33,956 nt of DNA. It comes from an uncultured Flavonifractor sp. Its GTDB lineage: Bacteria > Bacillota > Clostridia > Oscillospirales > Oscillospiraceae. A model generated the notes under the pieces. It was not told the origin of the DNA and searched no databases. It saw only the letters and a program-made list of their open reading frames with translations. Every line of letters begins with the position of its first letter. Position 1 is the first letter of the stretch. The stretch spans positions 1-33,956 of the forward strand of contig CAJUDT010000014.1 in NCBI GenBank assembly GCA_910585415.1. Reading direction: 5' to 3'. The position numbers and the translations under genes were made by a program. Of this stretch, positions 1-7,706 are shown one piece after another.

Positions 1-42
1 TTACTTTCCATCGCTGGAAAGTAACCCGCCGGAGGCGGGACC
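1..42. repeat. Two back-to-back hairpins at the window edge
   Basis: Bases 1-24 are a perfect inverted repeat with arms TTACTTTCCA and TGGAAAGTAA around a TCGC loop. A second small hairpin follows directly (CCCGCC / GGCGGG, about 26-40). No T-tract follows on the forward strand. The element could be the end of a dispersed repeat or a terminator of a gene left of the window. The rest of the stretch to the mocR promoter is C-rich and shows no gene. Confidence 0.5.
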
Positions 43-162
43 AGAAAACAAAAACCACCAGAGTACCGAGGAAGAAGCAGAAGCAAGCCACCCCCCCACC
101 CCTCAAACAGAAGGCCCCCGCCCAGGGCCCCTTTGGACTATATGAAAAAATAATTATGGTAC

Positions 163-191
163 TTTCAAGCGGGAAAAGATGCTGATATAAT
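163..191 (+). promoter_or_regulatory. Candidate sigma-A promoter of the MocR regulator gene
   Basis: A perfect TATAAT lies at 186-191. A weak -35 (TTTCAA, 163-168) sits 17 bases upstream. The position fits the gene starting at 273. MocR regulators often autoregulate, but no operator is evident here. Confidence 0.5.
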
Positions 192-272
192 TTTCACAAA
201 TCGCGGGATAACAGCGGAGTGATAGAACGGCAGTTTCCACAAAAGCAGCGGAACCGTGCGGAGGAGGTCCGT

Positions 273-1703
273 ATGAACATCGAGATAAACCGCAGCAGCC
301 AAACTCCCCTCTATCTCCAGATAAAGTGCGCCATTCAGAACCTTGTCCTCTCGGGGGAAATCGGCCAGGGGTACAAAATGCCCGCCGAGCGCCGTCTAGC
401 CGAGGAACTGGACGTCCATCGAAACACGGTTATCAAGGCATACGGCGCACTGGTGGACGAGGGCTATTTAATCGTATCCACCAAAAAGCCCAAGGGCTAC
501 TTTGTGAAGGAAATCCCAGGCAGTGTCCCCTTCAACCGGTTTTTCCCTCTGGAAAAGATGATACGCTACCACTTCAACGAGAAGGAAAAGCTCTTCCTGG
601 ACATATTCAGCCGCTCGGAGGACCCCCGCTATATCTCCATGGGCGGCATGATTATGGGCCAGGAGGCCTACCCCGCCGAGGGCATTCCGGAAATCATGCA
701 GAACCTGACCCAGGGCCCCGGAAACGAGGCCGAGCGCATGAAAAAAAACATCTGCGCCGTCCTCTTTCAGGAAAACATGTACGTCAGCCCCAAAAACATC
801 CAGCTGGTCTCGGAGACCAATCAGGCCCTCAACCACATCATGACCCTTTACCTCAAGGAAGGGGATTATGTCCTCGCGGAGGAACCGGTGGTCCCTGACA
901 ACGCCAGCATTTTCCGCAACAAGGGGATTCACCTGATAACCGTCCCCATGGAGCCCGACGGGGTGGACCTGCTTCAAATGGAGGCCACCATCAAAAAGTA
1001 CGCCCCCAAATTCATCTACACCATGCCCAATTACCACAACCCCACCGGGATTCTCATGTCTCTGGAGAAGCGGCAGCGCCTGCTGGAGCTGGCCGGGCGG
1101 TACTGCATCCCCATCATTGAAGAGGACTCCCAGCGGGATTTCCGCTACGAGGGCAACCGGCTCCCCAGCCTGTATTCCCTGGACCGCTACCGCTCCGTCA
1201 TTTACATCGACTCCTTTACTCTGACCTTTCCCCACGGCATCAAGACCGGCTATCTGGTGGGACCCACCGACCTGATTGAAACCCTGGGGCGGCTCATTGT
1301 GGTGGACGAGACCTCCGTCAGCGGCCTGGGGCAATATCTGCTCAACGAGTACATTGAGCGGGGATACTTCGCCCGGCACATCCGCTGGCTGGCCCAGCAC
1401 TACGCCCGCAAGCGGGACCTTTTGTGTCAATGCCTGGAGCGGCTGGCCCCCAAGGGCCTCCACTTCGTCAAGCCCAAGGGGGGCCTGCTGCTGTGGTGCT
1501 CCCTGGACGCGGGCATCAATGAGCGCACGCTCTATCAGGAGGCTGAACGGCGGGGCCTGCTGCTCATACCGGGCTTCCTCTTTTACCCCAAGGGCCATCA
1601 GGGCGGGGGCCACATCCGGCTGTGTTACTCCAATATCAGCGACGAGGACATCGCGCGGGGTGTGGAACTGTTGGGCCAGGCGCTGGACCATAGCGTGGAA
1701 TAG
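273..1703 (+). CDS. MocR-type regulator: GntR HTH fused to an aminotransferase-like domain
   Basis: This 476-aa protein has an N-terminal GntR winged helix (residues about 8-80, with the typical PLYLQI, MPAERRLAEEL and RNTVIKAY segments). A fold-type I aminotransferase-like domain fills the rest (NYHNPTG about 250, IIEED about 285, HIRLCYS near the end). This is the MocR architecture, a regulator that normally senses PLP and/or an amino compound. The start at 273 is chosen because GGAGGAGG lies at 260-267; a GTG at 219 in the same frame has no comparable site. The motif that normally carries the PLP lysine (SFSKTL type) reads SFTLTF, with Leu at about residue 317, so a covalent PLP Schiff base there is doubtful. 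It lies upstream of an amidohydrolase and a transporter in the same direction, which it probably controls. Confidence 0.88.
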   Translation: MNIEINRSSQTPLYLQIKCAIQNLVLSGEIGQGYKMPAERRLAEELDVHRNTVIKAYGALVDEGYLIVSTKKPKGYFVKEIPGSVPFNRFFPLEKMIRYHFNEKEKLFLDIFSRSEDPRYISMGGMIMGQEAYPAEGIPEIMQNLTQGPGNEAERMKKNICAVLFQENMYVSPKNIQLVSETNQALNHIMTLYLKEGDYVLAEEPVVPDNASIFRNKGIHLITVPMEPDGVDLLQMEATIKKYAPKFIYTMPNYHNPTGILMSLEKRQRLLELAGRYCIPIIEEDSQRDFRYEGNRLPSLYSLDRYRSVIYIDSFTLTFPHGIKTGYLVGPTDLIETLGRLIVVDETSVSGLGQYLLNEYIERGYFARHIRWLAQHYARKRDLLCQCLERLAPKGLHFVKPKGGLLLWCSLDAGINERTLYQEAERRGLLLIPGFLFYPKGHQGGGHIRLCYSNISDEDIARGVELLGQALDHSVE

Positions 1704-1705
1704 AT

Positions 1706-1730
1706 CGTACCGCCCCCAGGGCGGGTACGG
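1706..1730 (+). other. Hairpin between the regulator and amidohydrolase genes
   Basis: CGTACC-GCCC pairs with GGGC-GGTACG around a CCA loop, with one bulged G. No T-tract follows, so it is more likely an mRNA-stability or attenuator-like structure than a full terminator. It ends about 50 bases before the next start codon. Confidence 0.35.
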
Positions 1731-1780
1731 GGCCTGGGCGGCACAGGGGTGCTGCCAACAAAAGCATTTGGAGGGATTGG

Positions 1781-3079
1781 ATGAATCAGATTGTTGCGTA
1801 CCGGAGAGAGTTCCACAAGTACCCGGAAAACGGCTGGCGGGAGTTCCGCACCAGCGCCCGGGTGGCCGAAATCCTCACCGGCCTGGGCTACGCCGTAGCC
1901 ATGGGACCGGAGGTGGTGGAGCCCAGCAGTGTGGGGGAGCCCGAACGCCTGAGCCCCGAGCAGGTCCGCCAGGAGATGGACCGGGCCGTGAAGCAGGGGG
2001 CCAAGGCGGAGTTTGTGGAGCGCACCCAGGGCTGGCCCGGGGTGATGGCCATTCTGGACACCGGCCGGCCGGGCCCCGTCTCCGCCCTGCGGTTCGAGCT
2101 GGACTGCCTGCCCTATGACGAGCCCGCCACGCCGGGCTACCGGCCCCACGACGAGGGCTACCGCTCCTGCAACCCCCAGTCGGTCCACGCCTGCGGCCAC
2201 GACGGTCATTCGGCCATTGGCCTGGGCATCGCCGCCGCGCTGATGGCCCGCCGGGACCAGCTCCGGGGGAAAATCAAGCTCTTCTTTCAGCCCGCTGAGG
2301 AAACCTTCTACGGGGCGCAGTCCATTGTGGACAAGGGGCACCTGGACGACGTGATGAACTTCATCGCGGTCCACATCGCCCTGAGCGCCGAGAATAAGCC
2401 GCTGCCCTCCCATACGGTGGCCTGCGGGTGCCGGGACTTCCTCAGCGACCGGCAGCTGGACGTATATCTGGAGGGCCGGGCCGCCCACCCCTGCGGCGCC
2501 TCTCAGGAGGGGAGAAACGCCCTGCTGGCCGCCTGCTCCGCCGCCCTGAACATCCACAGCATCGCCCCCCACGAGGAAGGGCTCTGCCGGGTGAACGTGG
2601 GGGAGCTCCACGCCGGGGTGTGCGCCAACACCATCGCGCCAGATGCCATGCTGCGCATCGAATACCGGGGGCAGAAGCCCGCCATCTCGGCCTACGCGGG
2701 GCAGAGAATCTTTGACATTCTGGACGGGACGGCCAAGGCCTACGGCCTGACGTACCGCTATGTGGACTATGGCGAGGTGCCCGCCGGGGCCAGCGACTAC
2801 GCCATGATGGAGGTCCTCCAGCGGGCCGCCCGGCAGGTGCCCTGGTTTGAGACGGTGTATTTTGAGGGCAACGTAGGCGGCACCGACGACGCCGCCGTTA
2901 TGCTCACCAAGGTCCAGCAGAACGGGGGCATCGGCACCTATGTGGGCATTGGCGCGGACACCACCGGCCCGGTCCACAACCCGGAGTTTGACTTTGACGA
3001 GGACTGCCTGCAAGCCGCAGTGGATTTGTGTGTCTGCGCCCTGGAGGAACTCCACGGCGAAGCCCAGGACAATGTTTAG
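1781..3079 (+). CDS. M20 family amidohydrolase / metallopeptidase
   Basis: This 432-aa cytoplasmic enzyme belongs to the M20 (AbgB/HipO-like) family, which hydrolyses N-acyl amino acids, p-aminobenzoyl-glutamate or similar amides using two metal ions. The metal and catalytic motifs are visible: HACGHDGHSAIGLG (about 145-158), FQPAEETFYGA (about 170), and a C-terminal GGTDDAAVML followed by GPVHNPEFDFDED. The dimerisation-domain segment (AAHPCGASQEGRNALLAA) is also recognisable. It has no signal peptide. GGAGGG lies seven bases before the ATG. It is followed 14 bases later by an MFS gene, so one transcript probably carries uptake and hydrolysis. The substrate cannot be read from the sequence. 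Confidence 0.9.
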   Translation: MNQIVAYRREFHKYPENGWREFRTSARVAEILTGLGYAVAMGPEVVEPSSVGEPERLSPEQVRQEMDRAVKQGAKAEFVERTQGWPGVMAILDTGRPGPVSALRFELDCLPYDEPATPGYRPHDEGYRSCNPQSVHACGHDGHSAIGLGIAAALMARRDQLRGKIKLFFQPAEETFYGAQSIVDKGHLDDVMNFIAVHIALSAENKPLPSHTVACGCRDFLSDRQLDVYLEGRAAHPCGASQEGRNALLAACSAALNIHSIAPHEEGLCRVNVGELHAGVCANTIAPDAMLRIEYRGQKPAISAYAGQRIFDILDGTAKAYGLTYRYVDYGEVPAGASDYAMMEVLQRAARQVPWFETVYFEGNVGGTDDAAVMLTKVQQNGGIGTYVGIGADTTGPVHNPEFDFDEDCLQAAVDLCVCALEELHGEAQDNV

Positions 3080-3093
3080 GAGGTTGTGAGACA

Positions 3094-4332
3094 ATGGCGG
3101 AAAAGGTTACATCCAAGCTGAAGGGGAACATGTGGCGGCTGATTATCCTGGCGATTGCCGGTTCTCTGATTTACGGTCTGCCCTACTTTCGGACCTATTA
3201 CTACGACGCCTATCTGGAGGCGTACAATCTGACCAACACCCAAATGGGCGCGCTGGGCTCCATGTTCGGAATCTTTGGCATGATATCCTATCTGTTCGGC
3301 GGCGTGGTGGCCGACTTCATCTCCCCCAAGAAGCTCATTTCCATCTCTCTGATTCTCACCGGAGTGGCGGGCTTCTGCCACCTGTTCGCCACCAATTACA
3401 CCATGCTGCTCATCATCTATCTGGTGTGGGGCTTTACCGCTCTGTTCGCCTTCTGGCCCGCCCTGCTCAAGGGCATCCGCAGTCTGGCCGCCCCGGAGGA
3501 ACAGGGCAAGGCGTACGGCTTTATGGAGGCCGGGCGCGGTGTGACCAACGCGGCCCATCTGGCGGTGGCCCTGGCCATCATCACCGCCGTCACCAGCAAG
3601 CGGGGCAACGCCTCCGGCCTTAACGCGGGCATCATCTTCTACTCCGTGGTGGTCATTGTGCTGGGTGTGCTGGTCCTCCTGTTCTTCCAGGACCCGGAGC
3701 AGACCGAGCAATCCGAGCGCTTCAACTTCAAGCAGGTGCTCACCGTCATCAAGCTGCCGCAGGTGTGGATTCTCTGCCTGATTCTGTGCTGCACCTACGT
3801 GATGAACATGTCCTACTCCTACTTCAACCCCTACGCCACCTCCGCCCTGGGCGTGGCCCTCATCGGCGGTACCATTGTGACCATCATGGCCGACTACATC
3901 CGTCCCTTCGCCTCCGTGGGCGGCGGCGTTCTGGCGGACAAGCTGGGCCGGCCGAAGATTATGGTCATCGCCTTCGCCATCATGGCCGCCGGGACCTTTG
4001 CCATCGCTCTGATTCCCACCATGGGCGTGCCGGTCTTTGTGCTTCTGTGCGCTATCATCTACGTGGGTATGTACTGCAATTATGGCATTGTCTTTTCCCT
4101 CATGGAGGACGGCCAGATTCCCATGGAGGTCTCCGGCACCGCCATCGGCATGATCTGCACCATCGGCTATCTGCCCGAGGTGGTGTGTCCCGCCGCCGCC
4201 GGTGTGATTCTGGACACCTACTCCGCCGCCGGCTACAAATATTACTTCCTGGCCGTGGGCGTCATCATGCTGATTGGCATTGCGGGCATCATGATCTGGA
4301 ACCGCAGCATCAAAAAGCAGGCCAGCAAATAA
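3094..4332 (+). CDS. MFS transporter
   Basis: This 412-aa integral membrane protein has about twelve hydrophobic segments and major-facilitator signatures, including the loop 2-3 region (GGVVADFISPKK, about residue 67) and its repeat in the second half (GGGVLADKLGRPKIM, about residue 275). The start at 3094 is set by TTTAGGAGG ending at 3083. An upstream in-frame ATG at 3028 lies inside the amidohydrolase gene. It probably imports the substrate or exports the product of the M20 enzyme; which one is unknown. The gene ends in front of a strong terminator. Confidence 0.88.
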   Translation: MAEKVTSKLKGNMWRLIILAIAGSLIYGLPYFRTYYYDAYLEAYNLTNTQMGALGSMFGIFGMISYLFGGVVADFISPKKLISISLILTGVAGFCHLFATNYTMLLIIYLVWGFTALFAFWPALLKGIRSLAAPEEQGKAYGFMEAGRGVTNAAHLAVALAIITAVTSKRGNASGLNAGIIFYSVVVIVLGVLVLLFFQDPEQTEQSERFNFKQVLTVIKLPQVWILCLILCCTYVMNMSYSYFNPYATSALGVALIGGTIVTIMADYIRPFASVGGGVLADKLGRPKIMVIAFAIMAAGTFAIALIPTMGVPVFVLLCAIIYVGMYCNYGIVFSLMEDGQIPMEVSGTAIGMICTIGYLPEVVCPAAAGVILDTYSAAGYKYYFLAVGVIMLIGIAGIMIWNRSIKKQASK

Positions 4333-4373
4333 GCCCCCACCCAGCGCTGTCCCAGAAAACCAAACGTCCCATC

Positions 4374-4407
4374 AAAGGGCAGGTACTGCGCAAGTACCTG
4401 CCCTTTT
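4374..4407 (+). terminator. Intrinsic terminator, probably bidirectional
   Basis: A 14-bp perfect stem (AAAGGGCAGGTACT / AGTACCTGCCCTTT) with a five-base loop is followed by TTTT. It lies between two converging genes. The reverse strand also has A/T at the stem base, so it can serve both. Confidence 0.85.
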
Positions 4408-4414
4408 CGCGCCC

Positions 4415-5293
4415 TCACCCCCCGCCATAGAGGTCATGATTAACCCGCGCCGCATAATGGCAGTCGATGGTCACAGGCGCGTTAAAGAGCACGGTCAAAA
4501 GATACTGCTTCATATTCCGCACCTGGGTAGTATTCTCCTGAAGGCAGTCAAACACAAACCTGATATGTTCTGGCCCCAGCTTCAGCAGCCGGGAGCGAAC
4601 CACCCCCTGAGGAAACTCACCCCCCGCCGCCCGGAGGGCGGCCTTCCTGGAGCACACCGCCTCCACCATGACCTCCACCATCTCGTCCAGCCGCCCGGCG
4701 TCGTAGGGATACTCCGTCACGAAATCCTCATACTGGATGTTCTCCCGAATGTGTTCCCGCCAGATATCCAATTCCTTCTGACTGACAACATCTCTCCGCG
4801 TTCTCTTCCATTCCTTTCTTTCCCGCGGCTGTGCCGCGTCCCCCTGAACCCCTGCGGTTTTGGAGGGGGAGGAAGGGGAAGGAATGAAGTCTGTGTTTGG
4901 TAGATCTGTTTTTTGGTTGGATTGCGTCTTTAATTGCGTGGGCTTCTCCAACGTGGGATTTCCCGACGCAGGCTGGACCGGCGCGGGAGATTCAAAAAAA
5001 ACAGGCGCTTCCCGGATAACATACACCGCTCCGCCCCAGCACCCCATTTTATCCCGCTCCCGCGAGCGCGTCACATACCCGGCCCGCTCCAGCTCGGCCA
5101 CCGCCGAACGAATGGCGTCCTTCCCCTCGGCATTGATACTGGCCAGCCCCGCTAGGGTATAATCCCAATCCTCCGGCAGACTCAGCATCTGGGACAGCAG
5201 CCCCTTAGCCTTCAAAGACAAGGACTTATCCCGCAGATGGAGGTTGGCCATAACGGTAAAATTGCCGGTGCGTTCCAAACGAAAAACTGCCAT
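4415..5293 (-). CDS. Helix-turn-helix protein with replication-initiator-like N-terminus
   Basis: This 292-aa protein has an N-terminal winged-helix region (about 1-95: FRLERTGNFTVM, LRDKSLSLKAKGLL, SMLSLPEDWDYTL-like spacing, IRSAVAELERAGYV). Such domains are common in Firmicute plasmid, phage and conjugative-element proteins with a DnaD/DUF6017-like C-terminal region. A Ser/Pro/Gln-rich linker (about 100-160) precedes a helical domain (about 165-285: LDIWREHIRENIQYEDFV and following). The start at 5293 has AAGGAG upstream; an in-frame ATG at 5350 lacks one. It stands alone, with no partitioning or integration genes beside it, so it may be a remnant of an integrated element. The exact role is unknown. 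Confidence 0.75.
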   Translation of the reverse strand: MAVFRLERTGNFTVMANLHLRDKSLSLKAKGLLSQMLSLPEDWDYTLAGLASINAEGKDAIRSAVAELERAGYVTRSRERDKMGCWGGAVYVIREAPVFFESPAPVQPASGNPTLEKPTQLKTQSNQKTDLPNTDFIPSPSSPSKTAGVQGDAAQPRERKEWKRTRRDVVSQKELDIWREHIRENIQYEDFVTEYPYDAGRLDEMVEVMVEAVCSRKAALRAAGGEFPQGVVRSRLLKLGPEHIRFVFDCLQENTTQVRNMKQYLLTVLFNAPVTIDCHYAARVNHDLYGGG

Positions 5294-5537
5294 AACAATC
5301 GCGCTCCTTCTCCGATTCCCGCACGCCCCGGCCCTAAACCAGACCGTCACATGCTCTTACCTCTTATCGGGAAGGGCTTTTATGTTGCCCATAGGCGTAC
5401 AACTTTCGATACAATTCCCAGCAACCCCGCCGAAAACAAAAAAACACCCGCCCCCACTCCAATCCCCCCAGAGCGGGCACAGGCCATACCAAGCAATGTT
5501 ACAAAAAGAAGCTAACTCTCCCAGGACCGCGTCTCCT

Positions 5538-5640
5538 CCGCCGCGAGCCCAGCGCAGCGGGTCGCGGCGGAACGTGAAGAAATTCCCACCACAGTGCAGT
5601 TTTCGGCGAAGCCGGAAACGGAACGGCGGTGGGAATTTCT
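5538..5640. repeat. About 100-bp hairpin-rich repeat-like element
   Basis: Three nested or adjacent inverted repeats occur: CCGCCGCGA (5538-5546) with TCGCGGCGG (5562-5570), a perfect 13-bp pair AGAAATTCCCACC (5578-5590) with GGTGGGAATTTCT (5628-5640), and between them a TTTCGGC/GCCGGAAA hairpin. There is no T-tract. The whole 5294-5644 gap has no convincing gene. The layout resembles REP or MITE-like elements found beside tRNA genes. Confidence 0.5.
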
Positions 5641-5644
5641 GAAC

Positions 5645-5736
5645 TGGCGGAGAGAGAGGGATTCGAACCCTCGAGACGCTATTAACGCCTACACGATTTC
5701 CAATCGTGCGCCTTCGACCAACTCAGCCATCTCTCC
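5645..5736 (-). tRNA. tRNA-Ser (anticodon GGA)
   Basis: Reading the reverse strand, the acceptor GGAGAGA pairs with TCTCTCC. The discriminator G is followed by an encoded CCA (5645-5647). The anticodon loop is TTGGAAA within a CGA..TCG stem, giving GGA. A long variable arm, typical of class II tRNA-Ser, and a GGTTCGAATCC T-arm are present. The length, 92 bases with CCA, fits. Confidence 0.95.
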
Positions 5737-5788
5737 ATGGCGGGTCGTTCGCGGAAGGTGCCGCCGCACACAGCGGACAGCATCCATT

Positions 5789-5816
5789 ATTATACCAGTT
5801 TTTTTGATTTCGTCAA
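5789..5816 (-). promoter_or_regulatory. Promoter of tRNA-Ser
   Basis: On the reverse strand TTGACG (5811-5816) and TATAAT (5789-5794) are separated by 16 bases. They lie about 50 bases upstream of the mature tRNA 5' end. Confidence 0.75.
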
Positions 5817-5882
5817 GAGGCAAACGCAAATTTTTTTCAAAATCACTTCTCCGCCGGACCAGATTTCTCCGCGCTCCCGCCC

Positions 5883-6620
5883 TCAGGGTTCCCGCTGGAA
5901 ATGCACGCTAAAGGTACACCGGTCCCCCCGGGCGTAGGTCCTGGTAAGCTCCACCGCCCGCCCTGCGCCGTCGTAGCTGACGCACTGAAGCCGCAGCACA
6001 CCCCGCCCCGGCTCCACCCCCAGCTGACGGGCGTCGGCGGGATTGAGCTGGGTAATCTCCAAGCTCTGCTCCCCCCGCATGGGGATAATCCCATAAAAAT
6101 CCTGAATCTCCAAAATAGAGAACACCCCCAGGTCGATTTTCTCCAAATTGGGGGTCACGTCCTCCGGCAAATAAATTTCCTCCAGGGACACCGGCTCTCC
6201 GTCCACACTGCACAGCTGCTTGATAAAATACACCGGAGCCTGGGCCGGAAGTCCCAGCAAAGTCCCATACGCCGGTCCCGCCGGGCGCAGGGCCTTGACC
6301 AGCACCCTCGTCTCCGCCCGCTGGCCCTGGGCCTCCATATTCCGCCGAAAGCCGCCCACGGTCTCCAGCTCCTGTTCCAGCTTGTCCCCCACCACGAAGA
6401 TTCCCTTGCCCTGCACGGCCTTCAGCAGCCCCTCCCCGATGAGGGCGGACACCGCCGAGCGCACCGACAGCCGGTGAATCCCATAGGTCTCCGCCAGCAC
6501 GCCCACCGGCGGAATGGCCGTACCGGGCAGATACTCCCCGTTTTCAATTTTCCCCCGAATGATCTCCCGCAGCTGGAGGTACAGGGGGGAATTGGGCCCG
6601 ATGGCGCCCTCATGCTTCAT
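5883..6620 (-). CDS. GntR/HutC family regulator with UTRA domain (downstream of the pair)
   Basis: This 245-aa transcription factor has a GntR winged helix (about 10-78: SPLYLQLREIIRGKIENG, IPPVGVLAETYGIHRLSVRSAV, GKGIFV) followed by a UTRA ligand-binding domain (about 95-240), the fold that senses sugars or amines in HutC/FrlR-type regulators. Its start overlaps the end of the upstream paralogue by 11 bases, so the two are translationally coupled. The pair diverges from the importer/frl operon, the usual position of an frlR-type regulator. FrlR of E. coli is also a GntR/UTRA protein. The ligand is inferred, not seen. Confidence 0.87.
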   Translation of the reverse strand: MKHEGAIGPNSPLYLQLREIIRGKIENGEYLPGTAIPPVGVLAETYGIHRLSVRSAVSALIGEGLLKAVQGKGIFVVGDKLEQELETVGGFRRNMEAQGQRAETRVLVKALRPAGPAYGTLLGLPAQAPVYFIKQLCSVDGEPVSLEEIYLPEDVTPNLEKIDLGVFSILEIQDFYGIIPMRGEQSLEITQLNPADARQLGVEPGRGVLRLQCVSYDGAGRAVELTRTYARGDRCTFSVHFQREP

Positions 6621-7359
6621 GCTCGTCCGCCTCCTCGCTCTGGCGCTCCAGCACCGTGGTCAGGCGCATCCGGTCCGGCCGGGCCACCGCCCGGCAATAC
6701 TCTATGAGCCTGCCTTGAGGGTCATAGGTCTGACTGACAATCCAGAACAGGGGCGCGCCCTCCCGGACCCCCATGAGCTCCGCCTCTCCGGCGGTGGCGT
6801 AGGTAATGCCCACCTTCTCGTCCCCCTGCTCCGGCTGGAGGCCGAAATCCTCTTCCAGCACCGCGAACAGGGAGCGCCGCTCCAGCTCCTTGCCGGTCAG
6901 CCCCGGGGCCAGCTCCGCCGGAATGAAGGAGGTCTCCAGCATCAGCGGGGCCCCGTTCACCAGGCGCAGGCGGGCAATCTTATACACCGGCGCGCCCAGC
7001 ATCCGCCCGAACCGCCGGGCCAGGTCCTTGCCGCACTCCATGGCCTTCCCCTCCAGCATCTGGGTGGACACGGTGAGGCCCTGGACCGCCGCCGCCTGAC
7101 TCATGGACAGCAGGCCCCGCAGGTCCCGGTTGTACTTGGGCGGGGCCACGTAATTGCCCGAGCCCTCCCGGCTGTACAGCAGCCCGTCCCGCTCCAGCCG
7201 GTCCATGGCCGTGCGCAGGGTGGCCCGGCTGAGGCCCCACAGCTGACTCAGCTCCCGCTCGGCGGGCAGCCGGTCCCCGGCCTGTAGGCCGTGCTCCAGC
7301 ACATAGCCCTCCAGCAGCTCCTCCGCCCGCTCCCGCGGCCTGGCCTTGTATTCCTGCAT
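6610..7359 (-). CDS. GntR/HutC family regulator with UTRA domain (upstream of the pair)
   Basis: This protein of about 249 aa has a GntR helix-turn-helix (about 10-75: LEGYVLEHGLQAGDRLPAER, SRATLRTAMDRLERDGLLY, GSGNYV) and a C-terminal UTRA domain (about 85-235). The start could be ATG at 7359 or the GTG directly before it at 7362; GAGGAAAGGGG precedes both. It is a distant paralogue of the gene it overlaps. Both are read away from the potA-frlD operon, and one or both probably bind the shared intergenic region. Two UTRA regulators side by side suggest either a heteromeric repressor or sensing of two related ligands. Confidence 0.87.
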   Translation of the reverse strand: MQEYKARPRERAEELLEGYVLEHGLQAGDRLPAERELSQLWGLSRATLRTAMDRLERDGLLYSREGSGNYVAPPKYNRDLRGLLSMSQAAAVQGLTVSTQMLEGKAMECGKDLARRFGRMLGAPVYKIARLRLVNGAPLMLETSFIPAELAPGLTGKELERRSLFAVLEEDFGLQPEQGDEKVGITYATAGEAELMGVREGAPLFWIVSQTYDPQGRLIEYCRAVARPDRMRLTTVLERQSEEADEHEA

Positions 7360-7397
7360 CACTCCGCGCCCCTTTCCTCACGCCTTCTCTGCCCCCT

Positions 7398-7426
7398 ATC
7401 CTACCACAACCGGCGGCAAGACGCAA
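7398..7426 (-). promoter_or_regulatory. Promoter of the GntR regulator pair
   Basis: On the reverse strand TTGCGT (7421-7426) and TAGGAT (7398-7403) are 17 bases apart, about 40 bases upstream of the first regulator's start. Confidence 0.5.
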
Positions 7427-7590
7427 CTTCCATTCCACGGACAAGCCATTCCCGTTTTTAGTCCAATTTCCTCCCGCAAAATGCGCATAATCCACCCAAA
7501 ATCCCCGGCCGGGCCGGAGAATTTTTGGCGTCGTCTCCAAGATTTTCAAAATTGGTATGAAATTATTTTTTACTTATCTGTAAAAAACAG

Positions 7591-7619
7591 TTGCCAAGCG
7601 CTTCCTGCTGTGCTATGAT
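7591..7619 (+). promoter_or_regulatory. Promoter and possible operator of the importer/frl operon
   Basis: TTGCCA (7591-7596) and TATGAT (7614-7619) are exactly 17 bases apart. The spacer holds the palindrome AAGCGCTT, whose core resembles a catabolite (cre/LacI-type) operator, although the outer positions do not fit the cre consensus well. The leader is about 80 bases. The remainder of 7363-7706 shows no gene. Confidence 0.7.
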
Positions 7620-7706
7620 GTGCCCAAGCGGGGGAGAGGACACAAAACTCTTCCCAAAAACGGCGGTATTTTTGCACGAAAATACAAAAATGAGGTGAGG
7701 ATACCC

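Noticed and set aside
468..1691. A 407-codon reverse open frame opposite the MocR gene
   Set aside because: Low-complexity shadow with no family features; the forward gene has a clear HTH-aminotransferase architecture.
4415..5293. Plasmid or phage replication initiator indicating an origin
   Set aside because: The winged-helix type is shared with initiators, but there are no iterons, partition genes or integrase beside it.
7585..7612. CcpA (cre) site over the frl operon promoter
   Set aside because: The core AAGCGCTT fits, but the 5' flank (GCC instead of TGW) does not, so I list only a generic operator candidate.
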